A stretch of 64,000 bases of DNA, taken from positions 434,001 through 498,000 of the forward strand of contig NZ_CP132985.1 of the NCBI RefSeq assembly GCF_003286595.3, in the 5' to 3' direction. Positions 8,389 through 18,250 of the stretch are shown here, one piece after another. Each line of letters begins with the position of its first letter. Positions within the stretch are counted from its first letter, which is position 1. A model generated the notes under the pieces. It saw nothing but the letters and a program-made list of their open reading frames with translations, did no database searches and was not told where the DNA came from. Made by a program: the position numbers and the translations under genes. Source of the DNA: Aerococcus mictus. GTDB taxonomy: Bacteria > Bacillota > Bacilli > Lactobacillales > Aerococcaceae.

Positions 8389-9651
8389 ATGAATATTATT
8401 GATGAATTAGAATGGCGTGGCGCAATTAACCAGCAAACCGATGAAGCAGGTTTAAAAGACTATGTTGAAAACCATTCGATCAGTCTCTATTGTGGGGTTG
8501 ACCCTACTGGGGATTCCTTGCATATTGGCCACTTGATTCCTTTTATCATGTTAAAACGTTTCCAATTACAAGGCCATCGTCCGGTGATCTTAATTGGAGG
8601 AGCGACTGGTTCGATTGGTGATCCATCTGGTCGGAGTGAAGAACGGCAACTACAATCCATGGAGGTTGTTAATGAAAATGCCCGTAAGCTGACCGCTCAA
8701 ATGGAAAAACTCTTCCTCAAGGATCCTAATGCCCAATTCCGCCTAGTCAATAACTATGCTTGGACCAAGGACTTGTCCTTACTAGACTTCTTGCGTGACT
8801 ATGGGAAATTATTCAATATCAATACCATGTTGGCTAAGGATGTGGTAGCTTCGCGTCTCGAACACGGGATTTCCTTTACTGAATTTACCTATCAAATCCT
8901 TCAATCCATGGACTTCTTACACTTATACCGGGAAGAAGATGTCCGTTTACAAATTGGTGGGGCTGACCAATGGGGCAATATTACCAGTGGTTTAGATTTG
9001 ATTCGTAAGGTGGAAGGCCCTGAAGCCAAGGCCTTCGGTTTAACCATCCCCCTCATGTTGAAGGCAGATGGCACAAAATTTGGTAAAACCGCTGGTGGGG
9101 CCGTTTGGTTAGATCCTGAAAAAACCTCTCCTTATGAGTTCTACCAATTTTGGGTTAACCAAGATGATGCTGATGTGGTTAAATACTTGAAATATTTCAC
9201 CTTCCTGTCAAAAGAAGAGATTGCTGAATTAGCCGAAAAAGTTGCCACCGAACCTCATAAACGGGAGGCTCAAAAGACTTTAGCCAAGGAAATGACCCTC
9301 TTTGTTCATGGGGAGGAAGGCTTAGCCGATGCCTTAAGTATTACTGAAGCCCTCTTTTCAGGAGACATTAAGAATCTCAGTGCCAAGCAAATTGAACAGG
9401 GCTTTAATAATATGCCTGGAGCCCAAGTACCTAGAGAGACTGCTAACTTAGCGGTATGGCTAGTGGATAACGGAGTAGAGAGCTCCCGGCGACAATCCCG
9501 TGAAGACATTAAAAATGGGGCCATCTATATTAATGGCGAGCGGATCCAAGACATTGATTATGAGATTTCACCTGCTGATGCTATCGAAGATAAATACATT
9601 GTCGTGCGGCGGGGTAAGAAGAAATATTTCTTAATGACTTTTGTTGATTAA
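8389..9651 (+). CDS. tyrS: Tyrosyl-tRNA synthetase
   Basis: Charges tRNA-Tyr with tyrosine. 420 residues, normal for bacterial TyrRS. The class I HIGH motif is at 45-48 (DPTGDSLHIGHL), the KMSKS-equivalent is KFGKT at 230-234, the GGADQWGN tyrosine-binding segment precedes it, and an S4-like RNA-binding domain lies at the C-terminus (SRRQSREDIKNGAIYINGE). Start ATG follows GAAGGAG. Controlled by the tyrosine T-box upstream. No clear terminator before metG. Confidence 0.97.
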   Translation: MNIIDELEWRGAINQQTDEAGLKDYVENHSISLYCGVDPTGDSLHIGHLIPFIMLKRFQLQGHRPVILIGGATGSIGDPSGRSEERQLQSMEVVNENARKLTAQMEKLFLKDPNAQFRLVNNYAWTKDLSLLDFLRDYGKLFNINTMLAKDVVASRLEHGISFTEFTYQILQSMDFLHLYREEDVRLQIGGADQWGNITSGLDLIRKVEGPEAKAFGLTIPLMLKADGTKFGKTAGGAVWLDPEKTSPYEFYQFWVNQDDADVVKYLKYFTFLSKEEIAELAEKVATEPHKREAQKTLAKEMTLFVHGEEGLADALSITEALFSGDIKNLSAKQIEQGFNNMPGAQVPRETANLAVWLVDNGVESSRRQSREDIKNGAIYINGERIQDIDYEISPADAIEDKYIVVRRGKKKYFLMTFVD

Positions 9652-9744
9652 AAAGGCCCTATACAAAAAACTTGCTCTTACTAGCATAAACTATCCGTTC
9701 TAAAGGCGACCCGCTTTATGCTATACTGATTTAGAAATAATTAA

Positions 9745-11760
<2,016 letters not shown>

Positions 11761-11769
11761 TGAAGAGGA

Positions 11770-11799
11770 AGAGACTGTGACTAGACCACAGTCTCTTTT
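11770..11799 (+). terminator. Terminator after metG
   Basis: 10-bp perfect stem AGAGACTGTG / CACAGTCTCT with loop ACTAGAC, followed by TTT. It separates metG from tatD. Confidence 0.8.
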
Positions 11800-11817
11800 C
11801 CATGAAAATGAAAATAA

Positions 11818-11848
11818 TCCTGGATAAATAATAGATTCTTATCCAGGA
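11818..11848 (+). repeat. Perfect inverted repeat upstream of tatD
   Basis: TCCTGGATAA and TTATCCAGGA are separated by 11 bases, and no T-run follows. It sits about 30 bases before the tatD start, so it could be an operator or a leader hairpin. Function unknown. Confidence 0.5.
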
Positions 11849-11876
11849 CCCTGATTGACAAGAGAGGAGTCTAATC

Positions 11877-12671
11877 ATGCTCTTTGATACACATACCCAC
11901 TTTAATACGGCTGACTTTGACGAGGACCAGGACCAAGCCATTGAGCGGGCCCGTCAAGCCGGCGTTTCAGGCATGGGGATTGTTGGTTTTGACCAAGATA
12001 GTATTGAACGGGGCCTACCCTTAGTGGCCAAACACCCGGATATGGTCGGTATTTATGGCTGGCACCCTACTGAAGCAGGCAAATATAATCAAGACATTGA
12101 GAACTTACTCCTAACTGCCCTAGATACTGACAAGGCAGTTGGAGTAGGGGAGATGGGGCTTGACTTCTATTGGGATGAAGATCCCTTGGAAGTTCAAGAA
12201 AAAGTTTTCCGCCGTCAAATTGCCATTGCTAGAGAAGCTCACTTGCCAGTGATTATCCATAACCGGGATGCTTCAGAGGATGTCTACCGGATTCTCAAAG
12301 ATGAAAAGATTTGGGAAATTGGTGGGATTATGCATACCTTTGGAGAAAGTCGAGAAGATGCCAAACGCTTCTTAGATTTAGGCATGCATCTATCTTTTTC
12401 TGGAGTGATGACCTTCAAGAAAACAAAGGAAGTCCGCTACGTGGCAGCAAACTGTCCCGAAGACCGTCTCTTGATTGAAACTGACTCCCCTTACCTGACC
12501 CCAGAGCCCAAGCGGGGTCAACGGAATGAGTCCGCCAATATCTCCTTTGTTAACAATCGTTTGGCTGATCTTAGACAAACTAGCTATGAAGCTATGGCTA
12601 AGATTACCTATGACAATGCTTGTCGCTTATTTGGAATTGAATGGACGGAAGCTGGTTGGAAGAAAATCTAA
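11877..12671 (+). CDS. tatD: TatD family metal-dependent DNase
   Basis: 264 residues, usual TatD length. It has the TIM-barrel metallohydrolase motifs: DTHTHFN at the N-terminus, GEMGLDFYW, IIHNRDA, HTFGES and ETDSPYLTP. The family has 3'-5' exonuclease activity and roles in DNA repair or fragmentation. Start ATG follows AGAGGAG. Its stop codon overlaps the next start (TAATG), so translation of tatD and rnmV is likely coupled, as in the conserved Firmicute cluster. Confidence 0.93.
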   Translation: MLFDTHTHFNTADFDEDQDQAIERARQAGVSGMGIVGFDQDSIERGLPLVAKHPDMVGIYGWHPTEAGKYNQDIENLLLTALDTDKAVGVGEMGLDFYWDEDPLEVQEKVFRRQIAIAREAHLPVIIHNRDASEDVYRILKDEKIWEIGGIMHTFGESREDAKRFLDLGMHLSFSGVMTFKKTKEVRYVAANCPEDRLLIETDSPYLTPEPKRGQRNESANISFVNNRLADLRQTSYEAMAKITYDNACRLFGIEWTEAGWKKI

Positions 12672-13252
12672 TGAAAAAACGCTTAAAAGAGGTTATTGTT
12701 GTTGAAGGCAGGGATGATAGCCAACGTTTAAAACAGTTCTACCAGGTGAAAACCATCGAAACCAATGGCTCAGCCATCAACCAAGAAACCATGGATAAAA
12801 TTAAGCAGGCCCAGGACCTATATGGGGTTATTGTCTTTACTGACCCAGATGTTTCCGGGGAAAAAATCCGTCGCACCATTATGCGGGATGTTCCCGAGGC
12901 CCAACACGCCTTCTTGGAAAGGCAGGATGCCAAGCCCAAGCACAAGGGTAGCTTGGGAGTAGAACACGCCTCTTTTGCGGCCATCGACCAGGCCTTGAGT
13001 GCCGTCTATACGGTAACCACTAGTGGTGAAAGTCAACCGCCTTTTACTGCAGCTGAACTGATGGCACTGGGTCTCTTAGGAGGAGAAGACGCAGCGGCTA
13101 GACGGGACTACCTGACCAGACGTTTGAAAATTGGTCATAGTAATGGCAAGCAATTAGCCAAACGTCTGGCCCTATTTCAAATTTCTCAAGCAGCCGTTTT
13201 GGAAGTCGTCGCAGAATATAATCAAAAAAGAGAAGAAGGAGAACAGCTATGA
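12671..13252 (+). CDS. rnmV: Ribonuclease M5
   Basis: Carries out the final maturation of 5S rRNA, acting on the precursor with ribosomal protein L18. 193 residues. A Toprim domain is visible with EGRDD near residues 13-17 and TDPDVSGEKIRR, the acidic catalytic residues of the fold. I take ATG at 12671 (MKKRLKEVIVVEG), which overlaps the tatD stop and has GGAAG nine bases upstream. An in-frame ATG at 12641 lies inside tatD and adds non-family residues. It overlaps rsmA by four bases (ATGA). Confidence 0.93.
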   Translation: MKKRLKEVIVVEGRDDSQRLKQFYQVKTIETNGSAINQETMDKIKQAQDLYGVIVFTDPDVSGEKIRRTIMRDVPEAQHAFLERQDAKPKHKGSLGVEHASFAAIDQALSAVYTVTTSGESQPPFTAAELMALGLLGGEDAAARRDYLTRRLKIGHSNGKQLAKRLALFQISQAAVLEVVAEYNQKREEGEQL

Positions 13253-14133
13253 CTAAATCCTGGATTGCTACCCCTAGCCGGACCAATGCCATTTTGAACC
13301 GTTACCAGCTCGATGCCAAAAAGAGTTTGGGACAAAACTTCCTTATGGAACCCCAAATCCTAGAAAAAATGGTGGAAGCCGCGGCCATTGACCAAGAAAC
13401 TGATGTTATTGAAATTGGTCCGGGGATTGGAGCCTTAACGGAATTTCTCTGTGAAAGTGCTGGCCGGGTCTTAGCTTTTGAAGTTGATGACCGGCTCTTA
13501 CCGGTCTTAGAAGCGGAACTAGGACACTATGATAATCTGACCGTCCTCCACCAAGATATTTTGGAGGCTGATTTAAAGGCTAGCGTGGCCCAGTATTTTC
13601 CTGATTCAAAACGCCTAGCGGTGGTGGCTAACCTTCCCTACTATATAACGACTCCAATTATCTTTCACTTTTTGGAAAGTGACTTAGAGGTCTCTGACTT
13701 TGCCCTCATGATGCAGTATGAGGTCGCCGAACGTCTGACGGCTCAGGCGGGAACCAAGGCTTATAGCGCCTTAACTATTGTCTTAGATTATTACTGCCAG
13801 AGTGAAATAGCTGTCAAAGTACCAAAGACCGTCTTTAAACCCCGGCCCAAGGTGGATTCCGCTGTCCTTCACCTGAAAAGACGGCAAGTCCCTCCTGTCC
13901 AACCACAAAACGAGGACTTGTTCTTTAAGGTCGTCAAGGGGGCCTTCGCTCACCGGCGCAAGACCCTGTGGAATAATTTGAAAACCCTCTTTGCCGGGCA
14001 ATTTCAAGAGCCAGCTGATTTAGAATCAGCCATTGAAGCCGCGGAAATTGATCCTAGGGTCCGGGCTGAGCAACTGACCATTGAAGATTTCTGTCGCTTA
14101 AGTGATGCTTTGAATGAGGCTGGTTTTAAATAA
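13249..14133 (+). CDS. rsmA: 16S rRNA dimethyladenosine transferase
   Basis: Dimethylates the two adjacent adenines in the 3' hairpin of 16S rRNA using SAM during ribosome assembly (also called KsgA). 294 residues. Motifs: KKSLGQNFL at the N-terminus, EIGPGIGALTEFL (SAM motif I), and NLPYYITTPI (motif IV, substrate-base pocket). The start overlaps the rnmV stop, with a strong AGAAGGAGA upstream. Last gene of the conserved cluster. A long hairpin repeat and a terminator follow. Confidence 0.96.
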   Translation: MTKSWIATPSRTNAILNRYQLDAKKSLGQNFLMEPQILEKMVEAAAIDQETDVIEIGPGIGALTEFLCESAGRVLAFEVDDRLLPVLEAELGHYDNLTVLHQDILEADLKASVAQYFPDSKRLAVVANLPYYITTPIIFHFLESDLEVSDFALMMQYEVAERLTAQAGTKAYSALTIVLDYYCQSEIAVKVPKTVFKPRPKVDSAVLHLKRRQVPPVQPQNEDLFFKVVKGAFAHRRKTLWNNLKTLFAGQFQEPADLESAIEAAEIDPRVRAEQLTIEDFCRLSDALNEAGFK

Positions 14134-14145
14134 GTGCTTTAAGAA

Positions 14146-14261
14146 GGATGTGAGGACGCCGTCAGAGACTTGAATTGCTGGAGGAAAATACCATAAGCAC
14201 AGAATAACTGTGTGTTGGTATTTTCTGAAGCAACTTCAAGTCTGGCGTCTGAACTCGACTA
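14146..14261 (-). repeat. Long-hairpin intergenic repeat, copy A
   Basis: A 116-base segment folds almost end to end: GACGCC with GGCGTC, GACTTGAA with TTCAAGTC, AGAAAATACC with its partner GGTATTTTCT, and apex CACAG / CTGTG. The complement strand is closely similar to the copy at 53118-53232, including TAGTCGAGTTCAGACGCC, CTTATGGTATTTTC and GACGGCGTCCTCACATCC. It lies in the gap after rsmA with no coding frame. Confidence 0.85.
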
Positions 14262-14307
14262 GAAAGTGTGAGTGGAGCACATTTGATTAGCTAGTTCGTG
14301 TTTTAAT

Positions 14308-14341
14308 AAGTGGCTAGGACATTTGTTCCGGCCACTTTTTT
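14308..14341 (+). terminator. Terminator of the tatD-rnmV-rsmA operon
   Basis: Stem AAGTGGC / GCCACTT, extended by imperfect pairing and closed by ATTT, then T6. The remainder of this 332-base gap holds repeat copy A and an unremarkable AT-rich stretch before the ABC operon. Confidence 0.85.
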
Positions 14342-14465
14342 ATTTAACGGAACCGGAAGTAACCCCATCACCCTAGCGAAGATAATCTTTATTTAATGTA
14401 ATGACCATGATAAAATGTATAACAATTAAAACTGAAAAGTTATAGAGTAGGAAAGAGATGGTAAT

Positions 14466-15227
14466 TTGCCTAAAGTATTAGAAGTTAGCCACTTAAATAA
14501 AGTTTTCCAAAATAAAAAGGAAAGCTTCCAGGCCGTCAAAGATGTGTCTTTGACCATTGATGAAGGCGAGATTCTCTCGATTATTGGGCCTAATGGAGCG
14601 GGGAAGACAACTCTCTTATCCATGTTGGGTGGCTATTTATTACCCAGTTCAGGCGCAATTCTTGTCAACGGGGTTGATGTCTTGGCCAATCCCCACCATG
14701 GTTTGATTGGAGTCTCTTTTGGGGGTGATTTGGGCTTTTATGATAAGGTCTCAGCCCAAGATAACCTGTTCTTCTTTGCTGATTTGACCAATATTCCTAC
14801 TAGGGACCGTAAGTCTGAAGTCGACCGTGTCCTGGACATCGTTAAGCTAACCGATCAAAAAAATAAGACGGTGGAAAACTATTCCAAGGGGATGAAGCAA
14901 CGCCTCCATATTGCCCGGGCCTTATTGGGCAAACCTGCCTTACTTTTACTCGATGAACCAACTAATGGAATTGATGTGGAAATTTCACAAGACATCCATC
15001 AAACCATTCGGGATTTGGCTAGTCAAGAAGGCTTAGCGGTCCTATTGACCAGCCATATGATGGGCGAAGTGGAGAGCTTAGCTAAACGCATTATCCTTTT
15101 AGGTAGGGGCGAGATCCAGTACCAGGGCAGTGTCAAAGACATTGTTAAATTGTCGGGAGTAGAACATATTGACCGACCAGCTACCCTGGAAGAATCCTAT
15201 CTGGCCTTAGCGCCGCGATTGAGGTGA
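14466..15227 (+). CDS. ABC-2 type exporter, ATP-binding subunit
   Basis: 253 residues. Walker A is GPNGAGKTT (about residue 41-49), the signature region reads YSKGMKQR (an SKGMKQ variant typical of ABC-2 exporters), and Walker B is LLLLDEPTNGID. The start is TTG at 14466, chosen because AGGAAAGAG sits 8 bases upstream and residue 1 then fits the family's N-terminus. It forms a three-gene operon with two membrane subunits. Such transporters export lipids, glycans, peptides or drugs, and the substrate here cannot be read from sequence. Inserted between rsmA and veg, a place where Bacillus has other genes. Confidence 0.9.
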   Translation: MPKVLEVSHLNKVFQNKKESFQAVKDVSLTIDEGEILSIIGPNGAGKTTLLSMLGGYLLPSSGAILVNGVDVLANPHHGLIGVSFGGDLGFYDKVSAQDNLFFFADLTNIPTRDRKSEVDRVLDIVKLTDQKNKTVENYSKGMKQRLHIARALLGKPALLLLDEPTNGIDVEISQDIHQTIRDLASQEGLAVLLTSHMMGEVESLAKRIILLGRGEIQYQGSVKDIVKLSGVEHIDRPATLEESYLALAPRLR

Positions 15228-15231
15228 TTAC

Positions 15232-15969
15232 ATGGGTCGCTTTTTACGTCTGTATAGCTTTCACTTAAAAGTCTATATGAAAAATTCTTATTTCTTCTGG
15301 CTGCCTATTACTAGCACCTTAACTTTTTTCTGTTTGCAGTATATTGCCCTTTATGCGTCTGGGAGCGCTAGTGACCCTGATTTGTGGCTAAGGAGTGGGG
15401 TTTTTGGCCTCTGGACTTCGGCCACCACCGCCACAGGTTCGATTGGCTACCAGCGTCACTTAGGGACCTTGCCTTATTTGATTAACACCCAAGTGGGGGA
15501 TGCCTATTCCTTACTAAGTTTATTACTGCCAGCTGCCTCCTTTGGCTTACTGAGTTTTCCCTTAGCTTATCTCTTAGCCCTTGTTTTTAAAACGGGCATC
15601 CAAGTCTTTACTCTGTCCATGCTAGTTCAGGTGCTGATGCTCTTTTTAGGCGCTGTGGTGATGGATTTATTCATTGCTGGCTTTTTTGTTTTAACCCCTA
15701 ATGCAATTATTTATGAAGAATTACTCCACTTACCTGTCATGCTGCTTTCTGGCTTACTGGGGACTTTTGCCCTGGCCAGTCATTGGATCAGCTGGACCCA
15801 GTGGCTGATTCCGATCATCTATCCGATTCAAGCCCTTTTAGGGCGGGGGGACCACTTATCGATAGTGGCTTATGGTTTTTCTTTAGTCTTGTGGTTGGTC
15901 CTGGCAGTCACTTTGGGCTCTTATCTCTTAAGGTCAGCCCGTAAGCAAGGTTTAGGGAGGCGATTTTAA
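15232..15969 (+). CDS. ABC-2 type transporter, membrane subunit 1
   Basis: 245 residues with about six hydrophobic segments, starting four bases after the ATPase stop. No recognisable family signature beyond the ABC-2 permease layout; the central region shows the paired helices typical of the class (TGSIGYQRHLGTLPYLINT loop). It overlaps the next gene by one base (TAATG), implying co-translation and a heterodimeric permease. Confidence 0.75.
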   Translation: MGRFLRLYSFHLKVYMKNSYFFWLPITSTLTFFCLQYIALYASGSASDPDLWLRSGVFGLWTSATTATGSIGYQRHLGTLPYLINTQVGDAYSLLSLLLPAASFGLLSFPLAYLLALVFKTGIQVFTLSMLVQVLMLFLGAVVMDLFIAGFFVLTPNAIIYEELLHLPVMLLSGLLGTFALASHWISWTQWLIPIIYPIQALLGRGDHLSIVAYGFSLVLWLVLAVTLGSYLLRSARKQGLGRRF

Positions 15970-16670
15970 TGCGGATTCAAATGAAATCCTTACCCTTTTT
16001 ACAGAATAAGAAATTGATCCTTATCCATTTTCTGATCCTACCGATTATTCAGATCCTCGTTATCCTCCTCCTCAATCAACAGTATGCTAAGGGGCTTAAT
16101 CCCCAAGTGGCTATGGCCTCAGTTTATTTGTCGGCCAATAGCTTCTGCTTATCGACCATGGCTTATCTTTTAGTGGTGGATTATTTAAGCCAAATTTTTC
16201 GGGAAGTCCTGGTCCATAAGCCCTGGTCTTTAAGCTATTGGGGTAGGAAGTTTGCTACTAGTCTCTTGTTAAGTCTAATCATGTTTTTGATCAACGGCGG
16301 CCTCTTACTGATGATTGGCGTGGACAACTTATATTTTTGGCGCTGCCTGGCCGCTTTACCGCTTTCCTTATTATTTAGTGCAGGATTAGGGATTGCCGGT
16401 TATTTATTAAGTGTCCACCGCGATAATATCTATCTCTTTACCAACCTCTTTACCGCCATCCTGCCGCTTATGGCTGGTGTGGTTGCCCCTATTTCTGCTT
16501 ACCCACCTCTCTTTAAGGAGGCTAGCTATGTCTTCCCTTATGGTCAAGTGGTAGAGGGGATTTACCAGGGGGAGACCAGTGTTTTATTCATTTTAGTATA
16601 CATCGCTATCATTTTTGCTTTTAACTACTCCTGCTTAAAGGGGCTAAAAAAACAGCTAATGGCAGGTTAG
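15969..16670 (+). CDS. ABC-2 type transporter, membrane subunit 2
   Basis: 233 residues with about six membrane segments. It starts on the last base of the preceding stop. Similar in size and hydrophobic pattern to subunit 1, although the sequences have diverged. Presumed partner in the exporter. No terminator with a T-run is obvious downstream; the veg promoter lies about 120 bases on. Confidence 0.72.
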   Translation: MRIQMKSLPFLQNKKLILIHFLILPIIQILVILLLNQQYAKGLNPQVAMASVYLSANSFCLSTMAYLLVVDYLSQIFREVLVHKPWSLSYWGRKFATSLLLSLIMFLINGGLLLMIGVDNLYFWRCLAALPLSLLFSAGLGIAGYLLSVHRDNIYLFTNLFTAILPLMAGVVAPISAYPPLFKEASYVFPYGQVVEGIYQGETSVLFILVYIAIIFAFNYSCLKGLKKQLMAG

Positions 16671-16794
16671 GAATATGATGAAGTTGTCCTCCAAGTGATT
16701 GGATTTTAGCTGGTGTTTTGAGGAGAAAATCCTCCTTATAAATCCTTTTAGAAAATGCTTTAGAGGCCTTGACAATGAAGCTTTTATTGTGCTA

Positions 16795-16823
16795 TTGTAA
16801 AAAGATTGACTTTGTGTTATAAT
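16795..16823 (+). promoter_or_regulatory. veg promoter
   Basis: TTGTAA at 16795, 17-base spacer, and extended -10 TGT-TATAAT ending at 16823. A second candidate, TTGACA at 16769 with TATTGT about 18 bases on, lies just upstream. Two stacked promoters would fit the strong expression known for veg in Bacillus. Confidence 0.6.
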
Positions 16824-16845
16824 GGGCTTATCAAGGGGTGATGGC

Positions 16846-17079
16846 ATGCCAAGTAATTTACAAAGTATTAAGGCAGGCTTAGAGGAAAATATTGGTAAAC
16901 CGATCCAAGTAACGCAACAAACAGGGAGAAAACGGATCACTATCCGTAATGGGATCTTAAGTGATACCTTTCCAGCCGTATTTGTTGTTGAACTCGACCA
17001 AGATGAAAATCAGTTTGAGCGCGTATGCTATAGCTATACCGACTTATTAACTGAAAGCATCGAAATTGAGTTTCCCTAA
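16846..17079 (+). CDS. veg: Veg family protein
   Basis: 77 residues beginning MPSNLQSIKAGLEENIGKPI. Matches the small, highly conserved Veg (DUF1021) family of Firmicutes, implicated in biofilm regulation in Bacillus; the molecular role is not settled. The ATG at 16846 is chosen because AGGGGTG at 16834-16840 is well spaced for it; earlier in-frame ATGs at 16841/16822 lie on or before the ribosome site. Position before ispE and purR matches Bacillus order. Confidence 0.92.
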   Translation: MPSNLQSIKAGLEENIGKPIQVTQQTGRKRITIRNGILSDTFPAVFVVELDQDENQFERVCYSYTDLLTESIEIEFP

Positions 17080-17104
17080 TATTGTGCGTAATTAGTGATT
17101 GAGA

Positions 17105-17151
17105 AGAGGTGTAAGCAGCATGCAAAACCATGCTACTTACACCTCTTTTCT
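17105..17151 (+). terminator. Strong terminator after veg
   Basis: Stem AGAGGTGTAAG / CTTACACCTCT continued by AGCATG / CATGCT, apical loop CAAAAC, then TTTT. Confidence 0.9.
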
Positions 17152-17237
17152 TTATCCCTTGCCTTCTCAGTTGAGGAATCAAGTAGTCATGTTAAAATAA
17201 GAATAATTAGACCAGTAAAAGAGAGGGGTGAAGCAAA

Positions 17238-18110
17238 ATGGCTATTCGAGAAAAAGCTCTGGCTAAGATTAATCTCGCCCAAGATATCTACTATCAAGCA
17301 GAGGATGACTGCTTTTACTTTGATATGGTCATGGCCTCAGTTGACCTGGCTGATTACCTGGCCATTGAGGAAAACGATAGTGGTGAGATTTTTATCCGGT
17401 CTAACCAACATTTTCTGCCCCGGGACCGACGTAACCACGCCTACCAAGCTGCTGTAAAAATGAGGGAACTCGCCGGTCTCGATCGGGGCGTAACTATCTC
17501 TATCCGCAAGTATATTCCGGTTTCAGCCGGACTTGGGGGCGGATCGAGCGACGCAGCGGCGGTCATTCGCGGGCTAAACCGCCTCTGGCATTTGGATTGG
17601 TCCCTTGACCAACTCATGGATATTGCCGTAACCATTGATAGTGATGCTCCCTATTGTTTAAGAGGGGGCTTGTGTCGGATGACCGGTTCGGGCAGCAATT
17701 ATGAACCCTTACCGTCCTTACCTTCAAGCTGGCTGGTCCTAGCTAAACCTGCTTTTTCTATTTCCACCCCAAAGATGTTAGCTGCCTTAAAAGACCATCC
17801 CCAAAAGCTTTCCACCCATGCGGGTCCGGTAACCGAGGCCATTAAGAACGGCGATTATCAACAAGTGATGGCAGAAGTTGGCAATTCCCTAGAGGCCATT
17901 ACTTTTAGCTATTATCCCAAGTTAAAAGCCTTAAAGGAACGGATGCAAAATTTCGGCGCCCAAGGGGTAACCATGACGGGGAGCGGGTCGACCATTATTG
18001 GCTTTACCCGCCAGCAACAACAAGCTAAACGGATTTATAATGGCCTAAAAGGCTTTTGCGAAGAGGTTTATGTGGTAAGAATGAATCAAAATCTCAGAAA
18101 TATTAGTTAA
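17238..18110 (+). CDS. ispE: 4-diphosphocytidyl-2-C-methyl-D-erythritol kinase (IspE) family
   Basis: 290 residues, GHMP kinase fold. The ATP-binding glycine loop is PVSAGLGGGSSDAAA (about residues 95-109) and a second conserved stretch is TGSGSTIIGF near the C-terminus. In the MEP isoprenoid pathway IspE phosphorylates CDP-methylerythritol. No other MEP gene lies in this window, and most Lactobacillales use mevalonate, so the physiological substrate is not certain. Start ATG follows GAGAGGGGTG. Placed between veg and purR as in Bacillus, although a zinc operon has come in before purR. Confidence 0.88.
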   Translation: MAIREKALAKINLAQDIYYQAEDDCFYFDMVMASVDLADYLAIEENDSGEIFIRSNQHFLPRDRRNHAYQAAVKMRELAGLDRGVTISIRKYIPVSAGLGGGSSDAAAVIRGLNRLWHLDWSLDQLMDIAVTIDSDAPYCLRGGLCRMTGSGSNYEPLPSLPSSWLVLAKPAFSISTPKMLAALKDHPQKLSTHAGPVTEAIKNGDYQQVMAEVGNSLEAITFSYYPKLKALKERMQNFGAQGVTMTGSGSTIIGFTRQQQQAKRIYNGLKGFCEEVYVVRMNQNLRNIS

Positions 18111-18136
18111 GATTGCTTACTTTTATTGGGGCTCAC

Positions 18137-18162
18137 CTGGGGCAAAAGCCCCAGTTTTTTTT
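18137..18162 (+). terminator. Terminator after ispE
   Basis: Perfect stem CTGGGGC / GCCCCAG, loop AAAA, then T8. Confidence 0.95.
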
Positions 18163-18184
18163 ATTTTAAATAGGAGAGATTATC

Positions 18185-18234
18185 TTGCGGCTGGCGAGGA
18201 TGTGTGCTATATTAAATCGTAAGAGTTACGATTT
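18185..18234 (+). promoter_or_regulatory. Zinc-operon promoter with Zur-like operator
   Basis: TTGCGG at 18185, 17-base spacer, TATATT at 18208-18213. Immediately after lies a 21-bp palindrome at 18214-18234: half-sites AAATCGTAA and TTACGATTT separated by GAG. This matches the Bacillus Zur box (TCGTAA-TNA-TTACGA type) in its core half-sites. A repressor here would block initiation when zinc is plentiful. Confidence 0.85.
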
Positions 18235-18250
18235 GTAAGGAGGCTTTATC

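Noticed and set aside
16806..16823. TTGACT close to TATAAT before veg as a -35/-10 pair
   Set aside because: Only six bases separate them; TTGTAA at 16795 gives the proper 17-base spacing.
17095..17457. 120-codon frame overlapping the veg terminator and ispE start
   Set aside because: It runs through a strong terminator hairpin and overlaps the well-supported ispE frame.
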